NCBI GenBank assembly: GCA_905203995.1
Contig: CAJKXZ010000009.1
Coordinates: forward strand, 1 to 52,923
Length of the DNA: 52,923 nucleotides
Origin: an uncultured Methanomassiliicoccus sp.
GTDB taxonomy: Archaea > Thermoplasmatota > Thermoplasmata > Methanomassiliicoccales > Methanomassiliicoccaceae
Direction of reading: 5' to 3'
Shown: in pieces, positions 25,089 through 33,108 of the stretch
Position numbering within the stretch: the stretch's first letter is position 1
How the letters are laid out: every line of letters begins with the position of its first letter
The notes under the pieces: model-generated
Database searches by the model: none
Told to the model about the DNA's origin: nothing
The model's input: only the letters and a program-made list of their open reading frames with translations
Position numbers and translations under genes: made by a program

Positions 25089-25559
25089 ATGGATAAGGTC
25101 GTAAGAATAAGCATGTCACTCGAACCCGACCTATTAGAAGAGTTTGACACGCTTGTGAATAACAAGGGTTATACAGCAAGATCTGAAGCTATCCGCGATC
25201 TTATAAGAGACGCTCTTGTGGAAGACCGCTGGCGGGATAGTGAGTCAGAAGTGGTGGGCACAATTACCATGGTTTATGACCATAACGTAAGCTATACTCA
25301 GGAAAGACTGATGGAAATACAGCATGCTAAACATCTCAGTATCTCCTCAACAATCCATGTGCATCTTAACCGTGATCAGTGTCTGGAAGTTTTGATTGTC
25401 TGGGGAAAGGTCAAAGATGTGACACACCTGGCCGATGAGATCGGTGCGATTAAGGGTGTCGTTTTCAGCAAACTTACGATGACTTCTGGTTCGATGAGCC
25501 ACAGTGAAGAAGATGACCATAAGCATGAACATGCTCACAGTCACCCTCATTCGCAGTAG
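25089..25559 (+). CDS. nikR: Nickel-responsive regulator NikR
   Basis: 156 residues. The N-terminal ribbon-helix-helix (VVRISMSLEPDLLEEFD, RSEAIRDLIRDAL) binds DNA. The C-terminal ACT-like domain keeps all four residues of the high-affinity square-planar Ni site: H79, H90, H92 and C98 (IQHAKHL, HVHLNRDQC). Nickel-loaded NikR represses nickel uptake genes, important for a methanogen because of F430 and hydrogenases. Unusually, it ends with a His-rich tail (seven His in ~20 residues, HKHEHAHSHPH), which may buffer metal. The start is supported by the TATA box 27 bases upstream. Confidence 0.93.
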   Translation: MDKVVRISMSLEPDLLEEFDTLVNNKGYTARSEAIRDLIRDALVEDRWRDSESEVVGTITMVYDHNVSYTQERLMEIQHAKHLSISSTIHVHLNRDQCLEVLIVWGKVKDVTHLADEIGAIKGVVFSKLTMTSGSMSHSEEDDHKHEHAHSHPHSQ

Positions 25560-25575
25560 GAACTCATAACACTTT

Positions 25576-25583
25576 TTTTATAC
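25576..25583 (+). promoter_or_regulatory. TATA box of topA
   Basis: TTTTTATAC is centred 27 bases before the topA ATG, in the short gap after nikR. This suggests that topA has its own leaderless promoter. Confidence 0.45.
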
Positions 25584-25606
25584 CCTTTTCTCTTTGAAGA
25601 GCCTGC

Positions 25607-28090
25607 ATGAGCCGGCTCATTATCTCAGAAAAAAGTGACGCGGCAGCGAGAATCGCTGTCATTCTCTCCCAGGGATCGTCAAAAAGGACTTCTGTCAACA
25701 AAGTTTCTGTTTTTCAATTTGAAGATGAAAACGCAGGAACAACGTTTATCGTGGGACTGAGAGGTCACATCATTGAGCTGGACTACCCAGAAGAGCTCAA
25801 TAACTGGTCAGAAGTAAATCTCTCTGATTTGATTTACGCAGAGCCGATCAAGAAGATCAGCGCCCACAGCATCGTGGGGGCCCTCAGAGATCTAGCCATT
25901 GAGGCTGATGAAATTGTCATCGCCACTGACTATGACCGCGAAGGAGAGCTGATCGGTATGGAAGCCGTGCGGCTGCTGGATACCGAGGGTAAAGAGATCA
26001 AGCGAGCCCGCTTCAGTGCCTTTACTAAATTAGAAATCGACACTGCTTTTGATGATCTGACCGAGCCGGATGTCAAGCTGGCGGACTCTGCCGAATGCCG
26101 GCAGAAGATTGATCTGGCCTGGGGAGCAGTACTGACAAGATTCATTTCTATTTCTTCCGGACAGGGCGGCAGCAGTTTCCTTTCGGTAGGCAGGGTGCAG
26201 AGCCCAACTTTGGCTTTGATTGTCGCGCGTCATAAGGAGATTGAAGAATTTGTGCCACAGCCTTACTGGAATGTGCTGGCCAGATTCCAGGAAGGTATTG
26301 AGTTCCATGGCGAGCATGTTGACAATCCCTTCCACAGCGACATCGATGCTCAGAAAGCGTTAGATGCCTGCGAAGGAGCAACGCTCGGTAAAGTCATCAA
26401 GTATGAGAAGAATGAAAAAGACGAGTATGCGCTGCCGCCGTTCAATACGACGATGCTGCTGATGGAAGCTAACAAACTGGGCTTCCCGGCCTCACGGGCG
26501 ATGAAGATCGCCGAGGATCTCTATACCGCCGGTTACATCTCTTATCCAAGAACTGATAATACAGTCTATCCGCAGTCCCTCGGTCTGCGGCGCATTTTAG
26601 AAAAACTCAAAGATTCCGAATTCAAAGCGGAAGCGGAAGAACTGCTGCAGCAGGAAAAGATTCGTCCGTCTAAAGGAAAGGTGCAGACTACTGATCACCC
26701 GCCAATTTATCCGACGGAAGCAGCTACGAAAAAGCAGCTCAAAGGTGACAAGTGGACGATATATGAGCTGGTGACCAGAAGATTCTTGGCGACGGTCGCA
26801 CCGCCGGCGAAAGCGGAAGTCTCTTCCTCTGTAATCAGCATCAATAACGAGAAATTCGCCTCCAAAGGTTACAAGCTGATTTTCCCGGGCTGGAAAAAAT
26901 ATTATCCTTATTTGAAAACAACTGAGATTGAACTGCCGGAGCTGATGGTCGGCGCCGATGTAGAGATTCTTGCGGTTAGTTCTGAAAAGAAAATGACGCA
27001 GCCGCCGCGCCGCTATTCACAGGGCAGTTTAATCCAAGAGATGGAACGCCTGGGCCTGGGAACCAAATCTACTCGTCATGATATCATTCAGAAACTGTAC
27101 GACCGCAAATATGCAGAAGGCAACGATCTGATTCCCACCGCCAGCGGCATTGCTGTCATTGAAGCACTTAACAAACACGCACATATCGTGACTGATGCCA
27201 AGATGACCGCCAAGCTGGAAGAAGACATGGATGAAATTGCCCACGGCAGCAAGGATCTCGACGGAGTCGTCAATGAATCACAGGAAATGCTCACTAATGT
27301 GCTGGAGACTTTAGAGCGCAATCAGGATCAAATCGGTACGGAGATCCGCAAGGCGCTGGAAGCCCAGCATTATATCGGCAAGTGTCCTTCCTGCGAAGGC
27401 GACTTGAAAACGATCCGCACCCGCTTGGGCAAGACCTTCATCGGCTGTTCCAATTATCCGGAGTGTAATCAGACTTATCCGATGCCGCCGAACGCCTTAG
27501 TGCAGCCGGCTAACGAGGCCTGCGAATGCGGTGCTCCGCGGGTGAAGATTATCCGCCGCGGACAGCCGGTTTCGATCAGTTGTGTCGATCCCGACTGCGA
27601 TACCAACCGTCTGAAGAATTTCATCGCTAAATGCCCTTCCTGCGGCCGGGATATGCGCATTATCTACTCACGGGCCGGCAAACGGTTCCTCGGCTGCACA
27701 GGCTATCCGGACTGCACGCAGACCTATCCGCTGCCGCAGATGGGGCAGCTCTTAGGCACGGATGAAAACTGCAGCTCCTGCGGTTCGCCGATGATTATGA
27801 TGAAGAGCAGCGGCCGCGCCTGGAAGTTCTGTGCCAACATGGATTGCCCGGAAAAGAAGGAAAAGCTGGCGAAGAAAGCCGGTAAAGCACCGGCTAAGAA
27901 AAAGACTACTAAAACGGCCGCCAAGAAAACAACTGCCAAGAAATCAACAACTAAGAAAACAACGACTAAGAAAGCGGCACCGAAGAAAGCAGCAGCTAAG
28001 ACAACCGCCGCTAAAACTACTACTAAAAAAGCCGCCAAAAAGCCGGCGGCTAAGAAAACTACCAAAACTAAAAAAGATCAGCCGAAGTGA
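25607..28090 (+). CDS. topA: DNA topoisomerase I (type IA) with lysine-rich tail
   Basis: 827 residues: Toprim domain (IISEKSDAAARIA; ATDYDREGELIG), active-site Tyr near 313 in GYISYPRTDNT, then four zinc-ribbon modules (about 585-755; CPSC...CSNYPEC, CECG...CVDPDC, CPSC...CTGYPDC, CSSC...CANMDC). It relaxes negative supercoils. The last ~75 residues are almost only Lys, Ala and Thr (repeats of AKKTT and TKKAA), like a histone H1 tail. Such tails raise DNA affinity and processivity in actinobacterial TopA; here that role is inferred. The 3' end overlaps the convergent gene by 13 bases. Confidence 0.93.
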   Translation: MSRLIISEKSDAAARIAVILSQGSSKRTSVNKVSVFQFEDENAGTTFIVGLRGHIIELDYPEELNNWSEVNLSDLIYAEPIKKISAHSIVGALRDLAIEADEIVIATDYDREGELIGMEAVRLLDTEGKEIKRARFSAFTKLEIDTAFDDLTEPDVKLADSAECRQKIDLAWGAVLTRFISISSGQGGSSFLSVGRVQSPTLALIVARHKEIEEFVPQPYWNVLARFQEGIEFHGEHVDNPFHSDIDAQKALDACEGATLGKVIKYEKNEKDEYALPPFNTTMLLMEANKLGFPASRAMKIAEDLYTAGYISYPRTDNTVYPQSLGLRRILEKLKDSEFKAEAEELLQQEKIRPSKGKVQTTDHPPIYPTEAATKKQLKGDKWTIYELVTRRFLATVAPPAKAEVSSSVISINNEKFASKGYKLIFPGWKKYYPYLKTTEIELPELMVGADVEILAVSSEKKMTQPPRRYSQGSLIQEMERLGLGTKSTRHDIIQKLYDRKYAEGNDLIPTASGIAVIEALNKHAHIVTDAKMTAKLEEDMDEIAHGSKDLDGVVNESQEMLTNVLETLERNQDQIGTEIRKALEAQHYIGKCPSCEGDLKTIRTRLGKTFIGCSNYPECNQTYPMPPNALVQPANEACECGAPRVKIIRRGQPVSISCVDPDCDTNRLKNFIAKCPSCGRDMRIIYSRAGKRFLGCTGYPDCTQTYPLPQMGQLLGTDENCSSCGSPMIMMKSSGRAWKFCANMDCPEKKEKLAKKAGKAPAKKKTTKTAAKKTTAKKSTTKKTTTKKAAPKKAAAKTTAAKTTTKKAAKKPAAKKTTKTKKDQPK

Positions 28091-28494
28091 ATCGGCTGGT
28101 TTTCCTCACTTTCTAAATCCCAGATTTTAATTGCTGCGGTGACCGGCGCCAGAGCAACCGGCACGGCGGCTTTAGTGATCTGTTTCACGGTTACTTTGTC
28201 AAGACCGTAAAGCAGGACGTTGACCACTATTGACAACTTAGTAGAACCGTCGGTCATCTCCCCGCGTACGGAAGGAGCATCGGTCGGGGCGGTAATGCTG
28301 GAAGCATAGAAGCCGTGGTCCGATTCGACCATGCACTTGATATGACCGATTAAGTAAGCACCATTGTCAGAACATTCAGAAGCAATCAGCGAAAGAAAAG
28401 CCGTCAGTTTTTTCTGGACGGCGCTGGCGGCGACCGGCTCCGGCAGTTCGAGTTCGATCTGCGCAGCGTAGGCGGTAAAATCATCAGTTAACAT
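28078..28494 (-). CDS. Conserved hypothetical protein next to the G3E GTPase
   Basis: 138 residues, no recognised family. It has an amphipathic N-terminal part (IELELPEPVAASAVQKKLTA), a single cysteine-histidine region (ECSDNGAYLIGHIKCMVESDHG) and a compact alternating hydrophobic C-terminal half that includes VVNVLLYGLDKVTVKQITKAAV. The start overlaps the stop of the GTPase by one base, so the two are probably translated together; a function as partner or target of that GTPase is an inference. Confidence 0.6.
   Translation of the reverse strand: MLTDDFTAYAAQIELELPEPVAASAVQKKLTAFLSLIASECSDNGAYLIGHIKCMVESDHGFYASSITAPTDAPSVRGEMTDGSTKLSIVVNVLLYGLDKVTVKQITKAAVPVALAPVTAAIKIWDLESEENQPIHFG
28079..28102. 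terminator. Shared terminator hairpin of topA and the convergent operon
   Basis: CAGCCGA and TCGGCTG pair around a six-base loop at 28079-28098 and are followed on the plus strand by GTTTTCC. The hairpin spans both stop codons. Confidence 0.55.
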
Positions 28495-29093
28495 CAGCCC
28501 ACCAGCCTGTCAACGATCTGGGCGACATTGATATTTTGGGAAGCGGAAGCGCAGATGATCTCTTTTTCAGGGGCCATTGCCTCCAGAGTCTTTTGGATCT
28601 CCGCGAGCGTGTTTTCATCAACGGTATCGATTTTGTTAATGACAATGAATTCAGAATTTGCGAGTTGTGCTTTTAAAGGCCGTTCAAAGGCTTTCATCAG
28701 TACCGGGAAACGGTGAGCGTCGATGATAACCACCGAATGCACTTTTTCCGGGGCCCAGTCTTCTTCCGACTGCGCGAGCAGCGCTACGACCGATTCGGGA
28801 TTGGCAATGCCGGTCGGTTCGATGATGATGACGTCGGGCTGCATCTTGTCATAGATTTCTTTAACCGTAACGAGTAAGTTGGTACCTAAGGTGCAGCAGA
28901 TGCAGCCGGCTGCCAGTTCCTTAACCTGCAGGCCGTATTTCTCCATCACTTTGCCGTCGATCCCAATCGTTCCAAAATCATTAACGATGACCGCTACTTT
29001 TTTGCCATAGCGTTCATAGATGTCTTTGACCGCTGAGAGAACAAGAGTGGTTTTTCCAGATCCCAGGAATCCGGCAATAACAATCATATCCAT
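28494..29093 (-). CDS. G3E-family (CobW/UreG/HypB-like) GTPase
   Basis: 199 residues: Walker A GFLGSGKTT (8-16), the metal-binding GCICC motif (63-67) typical of COG0523 metallochaperones, EPTG switch region, and the guanine-specific NKID motif. Only the GTPase domain is present; the usual CobW C-terminal domain is missing. Such proteins use GTP to deliver Zn, Ni or Co to enzymes. The flanking genes encode a zinc-ribbon-like protein (upstream) and a hypothetical (downstream), which may be partners. NikR nearby hints at nickel, but no direct link is seen. Confidence 0.88.
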   Translation of the reverse strand: MDMIVIAGFLGSGKTTLVLSAVKDIYERYGKKVAVIVNDFGTIGIDGKVMEKYGLQVKELAAGCICCTLGTNLLVTVKEIYDKMQPDVIIIEPTGIANPESVVALLAQSEEDWAPEKVHSVVIIDAHRFPVLMKAFERPLKAQLANSEFIVINKIDTVDENTLAEIQKTLEAMAPEKEIICASASQNINVAQIVDRLVG

Positions 29094-29100
29094 ATAAGTC

Positions 29101-29124
29101 GCCTAATCTTCTATTCAGTTAGGC
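29101..29124 (-). promoter_or_regulatory. Stem-loop between the zinc-ribbon and G3E genes
   Basis: GCCTAA and TTAGGC can pair around a 12-base loop in the 42-base space between the two genes. It could be an mRNA processing or regulatory structure. Confidence 0.3.
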
Positions 29125-29135
29125 ATATTTAACAG

Positions 29136-29345
29136 CTAGGCTTCAATTGAAGTATAAAAATTCTCAGAAACTTCTGCTGAGTCTTCAGCTTCTTTTTCAA
29201 GTTCTTCGGCAATGCGTTTATTGCGGCAGGCGGTGCATTCAATAGCTTTGCCGAGCAGCTTCTTGCGGATGATCACTTCTTCATCCAAATCCGCCAATGC
29301 TCCGCACGCGCATAGTGCCTTGCCTACCAAGTATGGGCCGAACAT
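29136..29345 (-). CDS. Small zinc-ribbon-like protein
   Basis: 69 residues with two cysteine pairs (ALCACG and IECTACRNKR) about 24 residues apart, probably a single Zn site, then an acidic helical tail. No named family. It is the first gene of a three-gene set with the G3E GTPase (42 bases downstream) and the 138-residue protein, so it may carry or receive metal in that system. Confidence 0.6.
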   Translation of the reverse strand: MFGPYLVGKALCACGALADLDEEVIIRKKLLGKAIECTACRNKRIAEELEKEAEDSAEVSENFYTSIEA

Positions 29346-29650
29346 ATCTGCCTGACCGTCCTCCCAGTGTTAAACAAACATGTTGATGAATGACAACAGC
29401 GATTGTTAGCTACCGGAACGAGAGGCGAACTATTGAAGGTCATAATATAAAGATTTGCCCAACATATTCTAGCTAGAGATTTTCGAGCCAGATATTCTCT
29501 CCCAGCATAAAATTATGCAATTGTGTTTCTCTCAGTCTGGCTGGCTACTTAATTCCAATCCGAATCTTAACTATTGTCGATCATCTTATCTTATTTTGTC
29601 AATGCTTGACTGCAACAAATATACAAATAATTAAAGTAAAATATTAACTA
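29346..29650. other. AT-rich divergent promoter gap
   Basis: About 300 bases between the divergent G3E operon and the secreted-protein/ABC operon. It contains no ORF with domain-like sequence and no recognised RNA; promoters are expected at both ends. Confidence 0.4.
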
Positions 29651-29658
29651 TTTATATA
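29651..29658 (+). promoter_or_regulatory. TATA box of the secreted-protein/ABC operon
   Basis: TTTATATA lies about 27 bases before a likely transcription start near 29678, which is followed by AAGGAGG at 29684-29690 and the first codons at 29698. Confidence 0.5.
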
Positions 29659-29697
29659 ATTATGATCATTAACCTTGCAGATTAAGGAGGGGTATCA

Positions 29698-30855
29698 ATC
29701 AAGCAAGGATCCAAGAAAAACAGGAATTCGCTGATCGCCTTGTGTGTGGTTGTTGCTCTGCTAGTCGTAGCCGTTTTCGGACTTCATACCTATCATGAAG
29801 ATCTGACTTCGGAAATGGACATTATACCTGGTGGTGAAAGTGATGCCATATGGTATGACCTTTCTGGAAAAGCTACGGTTGCCAGCAATAATCAGTCATC
29901 TAGCCTCGGCGGCAATGCACAATTATCATTGCTTTTTGTAGAGAATGACCGCATATATTCAGAAATAGACATCTATCCAATGACTCCCAATGGTTCTTCA
30001 TTATCCATATCATCATGGAATACTTGGATATGGCTGGATGCTAAAAGTCTTCAACCGCTCGGATCTCAGTATCTAGGAGAAAAGATCATTGAAATTGATG
30101 ATAAAAAATCAACTTGCAATGTCTATGAATATATCGACGATGAAAACGGACAAAAATTCATCTTTTATATAGATATTAATTCCAATATAATCTCTAAATT
30201 GGAATGCCGGGCGGTCATGTATGGATCGTTGGATTCCAAAATAGAAAGGATCGACATAGCTCTTGATGCCGATCTCGATACCTGTAATTTAATGAAAGGA
30301 AAATACATCAGTGGAGAGTTAGGAAAAAGTGTAACTTTGAAGGTAAATGGTCAGGTAATTACACCTGAAAGAGATCAATATGGATATGAATACAGAGATC
30401 ATGTTGAAAGTTATAGCGGAAATGCCAAGATAACCTTAATCGCTGATAATCAATCTCAAATGAATTACTATATGAGTAGTTCATACAAAGCGTACTACGA
30501 TCTAACAGTAGAACTTAAGAATATAAATAATAATGAGAAAGAAACTTTTAATGTTTATATACCATCTAACTCTGCTGATTGTATACGATCATATAATCAA
30601 CAAGAAAAAGAGATTGGCAAAACGGTGATCAAATATTCCACTTTCCAGATCGCCTATGGATATATTGATGAAAATCAAAACATTCACCATGTGAACTACA
30701 CTATAAAAACTGTCTATGAAGGCGACAGTACTGACCTAAAAGGTATTCAGATCGAGGGATATGACTGGTATAATGAGTTGTATACTGAAAACCACACCAG
30801 ATATACAGAGATCCAGTTTGATTTTAAATCAGAGGGGTGGAACGATGAATGGTGA
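29698..30855 (+). CDS. Secreted or membrane-anchored protein of unknown function
   Basis: About 386 residues: basic start (KQGSKKNRN), one hydrophobic helix (SLIALCVVVALLVVAVFGL), then a ~340-residue extracytoplasmic part rich in Asn, Ser, Tyr and Asp with beta-type patterns. No family recognised. The start is odd. AAGGAGG lies seven bases before an ATC codon at 29698, with a stop just upstream and no ATG, GTG or TTG between. The first standard start, TTG at 29740, would cut off the basic end of the signal. It overlaps the ABC ATPase gene by 11 bases, so it is probably an accessory or target of that transporter. Confidence 0.7.
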   Translation: MKQGSKKNRNSLIALCVVVALLVVAVFGLHTYHEDLTSEMDIIPGGESDAIWYDLSGKATVASNNQSSSLGGNAQLSLLFVENDRIYSEIDIYPMTPNGSSLSISSWNTWIWLDAKSLQPLGSQYLGEKIIEIDDKKSTCNVYEYIDDENGQKFIFYIDINSNIISKLECRAVMYGSLDSKIERIDIALDADLDTCNLMKGKYISGELGKSVTLKVNGQVITPERDQYGYEYRDHVESYSGNAKITLIADNQSQMNYYMSSSYKAYYDLTVELKNINNNEKETFNVYIPSNSADCIRSYNQQEKEIGKTVIKYSTFQIAYGYIDENQNIHHVNYTIKTVYEGDSTDLKGIQIEGYDWYNELYTENHTRYTEIQFDFKSEGWNDEW

Positions 30856-31789
30856 AGATCCGATAATAATTGAGAATTTAACTAAAACGTATGGAAAATT
30901 CACCGCCGTGGATGACCTGTCGTTTTCTGTAAAGAAAGGCAGTTTTACCGGTTTACTTGGTCCCAATGGTGCCGGAAAAAGTACAACGCTTAAGATCGTT
31001 TCCAATCTGACGAGAGCTACCTATGGTTCTGTGTACCTAAATGGTGTGGAAATTTCTGCTAATCCCAAAAAAGCACTGACGGGCGTAGGTACAGTAGTTG
31101 AAACACCAGAGTTCTATACATATCTCACACCAAACGAGACATTTCAATATATTGGAAAAGTTCTCGGCATGTCTAAAGAAACAATTGCTTCTGAAACAAG
31201 TGAAATCCTTGAAAAAATTAAAATGACAGAATGGTCAGATAAGAAAATCGGTACTTTTTCCAAAGGTATGCGACAGAGGATTGCGCTTGGACAGGCACTG
31301 ATCAACAGTCCCGGCATAATCATTCTAGATGAACCAACATCCGGACTGGATCCCCGGGGCATGGCAGAAATCAGGGAAATCTTGAAAGAACTGAAAAGAA
31401 ACGAAGATTTGACGGTGCTGATGAGTTCCCACCTTCTGCACGAAGTCAGTGATTTGTGTGACCGGGTGGCCATGGTTAATCACGGCAAACTGCTCGTCAA
31501 CGATGAGATGGAAAACGTGATTGGCCCGAAAGGGGTTAGAAAAATTGAGATTAAGCTGGTAAATATCCCAACTACTGAAGATCTTGAACGCTTACAAAAA
31601 CTCAGTAATGTTCTGGGCATTGAGACAACAGGCAAGAAAGAAATAGAGATCAAATTAAAAGGCGGCATCGCTGAGCAAGCACAGCTGCTTGATGAAGTCA
31701 GCTCTTTGAAACTACAAGTCTATAGTCTTTCAGAGTCGGAGAACAGCCTTGAAGCCTCATATCTGGATCTGATTAAGGAGTCGGTATAA
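30845..31789 (+). CDS. ABC transporter ATP-binding protein
   Basis: 314 residues from the ATG at 30845, which follows GAGGGG (an in-frame ATG at 30761 lies inside the preceding gene and precedes no family sequence). Walker A GPNGAGKST, signature FSKGMRQRI, Walker B IILDEPTSGLD and switch His SSHLLHEV are intact. The C-terminal ~90 residues form the extra domain common in bacitracin/Nat-type ATPases. It works with the permease that starts within its stop (TAATG). Confidence 0.93.
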   Translation: MNGEDPIIIENLTKTYGKFTAVDDLSFSVKKGSFTGLLGPNGAGKSTTLKIVSNLTRATYGSVYLNGVEISANPKKALTGVGTVVETPEFYTYLTPNETFQYIGKVLGMSKETIASETSEILEKIKMTEWSDKKIGTFSKGMRQRIALGQALINSPGIIILDEPTSGLDPRGMAEIREILKELKRNEDLTVLMSSHLLHEVSDLCDRVAMVNHGKLLVNDEMENVIGPKGVRKIEIKLVNIPTTEDLERLQKLSNVLGIETTGKKEIEIKLKGGIAEQAQLLDEVSSLKLQVYSLSESENSLEASYLDLIKESV

Positions 31790-32592
31790 TGACAAGCGGT
31801 TTTATTGATGATCTGCGACAGACCAGCGTGATTATGAGGCATGAATTTCACAAATATGTACGGGGAAAGAAATTATTTGCTTTCATCATCCTCATCGCTG
31901 CGATACTCGCCATCTTTACTTTAGCCAGGCCACTGGCTGGGACTGATTTTCCATCAGAATCAAAAGATTTTATGAATATCTACATATTAATTGTTCAGAT
32001 CCTAGCAATTATTGCAGTGGCGGTATTTTCCTCAAATCTATTAGTTTCAGAATATGAAGAAAGAACCGGCTTGCTTTTGTTTACCAGGCCAATTAAAAAA
32101 GGCGCAATCTTTACTGGTAAGTTTCTTGCAGGCTTTATCATGTCAACAGTTCTGATAGTTGTTTACTATCTGATTGTTGCCATCTTGTCGCAAGTTATAA
32201 CTGGAGCAATTTTTGATAAAATCTGGTTATCACTCGGTTTAATGGTGCTCTTTATCTTTGGTGCGACGGGTTTGGCCTTCTTCTTTGGCTCAGTGTTTAA
32301 ACGAAGCAGCAGCTCGATTGTAGTGACGATTCTCGCACTCATCTTAATTGGGCAGATGGTATCGCAGATCTTTGCGATGTATAGCATTGAACCATGGTTC
32401 AGCCTCTCGTATGCCTCTAGTTCGATCACAACCGTCTTTACAGGCGCCACTACTTCAGTCGTGCATACCTCGCTCACAGGAACGATATGGTCCTATGTAC
32501 CGGATGTCACGCTGTCGGCCATGGTTATGATCTGCTGGGGAATTTTTACGTTACTCTTTGCCTTCATGGCCTACAACCGTAAAAGCTTCTGA
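31789..32592 (+). CDS. ABC-2 family permease
   Basis: 267 residues with six transmembrane helices and the ABC-2 plan: an N-terminal cytoplasmic segment (MRHEFHKYVRGKK), helix 1 (LFAFIILIAAILAIF), a short outside loop, then paired helices with the YEERTGLLLFTRPIKKGAIFTGKF coupling loop near 90. It forms the channel for the adjacent ATPase. The operon also encodes a secreted protein, so substrate could be that protein or a ligand it binds; this is an inference. Confidence 0.87.
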   Translation: MTSGFIDDLRQTSVIMRHEFHKYVRGKKLFAFIILIAAILAIFTLARPLAGTDFPSESKDFMNIYILIVQILAIIAVAVFSSNLLVSEYEERTGLLLFTRPIKKGAIFTGKFLAGFIMSTVLIVVYYLIVAILSQVITGAIFDKIWLSLGLMVLFIFGATGLAFFFGSVFKRSSSSIVVTILALILIGQMVSQIFAMYSIEPWFSLSYASSSITTVFTGATTSVVHTSLTGTIWSYVPDVTLSAMVMICWGIFTLLFAFMAYNRKSF

Positions 32593-32597
32593 AACTA

Positions 32598-32622
32598 AGG
32601 CCTCACGGCCTCTCATTTTTTT
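32598..32622 (+). terminator. Terminator of the ABC operon
   Basis: AGGCC-TCAC-GGCCT stem at 32598-32611, followed by CTCATTTTTTT. It begins six bases after the permease stop. Confidence 0.7.
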
Positions 32623-32679
32623 ATAAATGGCTTTAGCTAAAGGGTTGAATCATCTTAAGAATTAATTACATAAGTACAA

Positions 32680-33108
32680 TTATTCTTTAACTGCCGTAAC
32701 GGTAACCTTGATCCCTTCAGCAACACTGCGGCTTACTGTGCAGTAATCTTCGAAGATATCTAAGCAGTGGCGGAGTTTAGGACTGTCGTCCAAACCGTGA
32801 ATGATTTTGACTTCCAGTTTAGTTATTCTCACCCGGTCGTTTTCATTCCTTTCAGCATAAGTTGTTACTTCTGCACAGAGATCAGAACAAGGCAGACGGG
32901 ATTTTTCTAAGCAGAAAGTTAAGGAAGCACAGAGACAGTTGCCGACTGCCGCTGCCAACAGCTTGCCCGCATTGGGGAAGTTTCCGCTGCCCAGCGGTTC
33001 CGGCTCATCCATGAAGATGTCTTCAATTTTATCGGAAGAGAAAGAAATTCGAAATTTATATCCTTCTTCCCGAGAAATAATTACGGGAGTTTTTGCAGAG
33101 GAACTCAT
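32680..33108 (-). CDS. OsmC-family peroxide reductase-like protein
   Basis: 142 residues of the OsmC/Ohr fold. Both reactive cysteines are present: C58 in VGNCLCASL and C123 in EDYCTVSRSV. The family reduces organic hydroperoxides with thiols. The protein starts inside the stop of the nicotinate phosphoribosyltransferase gene (ATGA overlap, 33105-33108), so it is the second gene of that pair. A physiological link between NAD salvage and peroxide removal is possible but not shown. Confidence 0.85.
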   Translation of the reverse strand: MSSSAKTPVIISREEGYKFRISFSSDKIEDIFMDEPEPLGSGNFPNAGKLLAAAVGNCLCASLTFCLEKSRLPCSDLCAEVTTYAERNENDRVRITKLEVKIIHGLDDSPKLRHCLDIFEDYCTVSRSVAEGIKVTVTAVKE

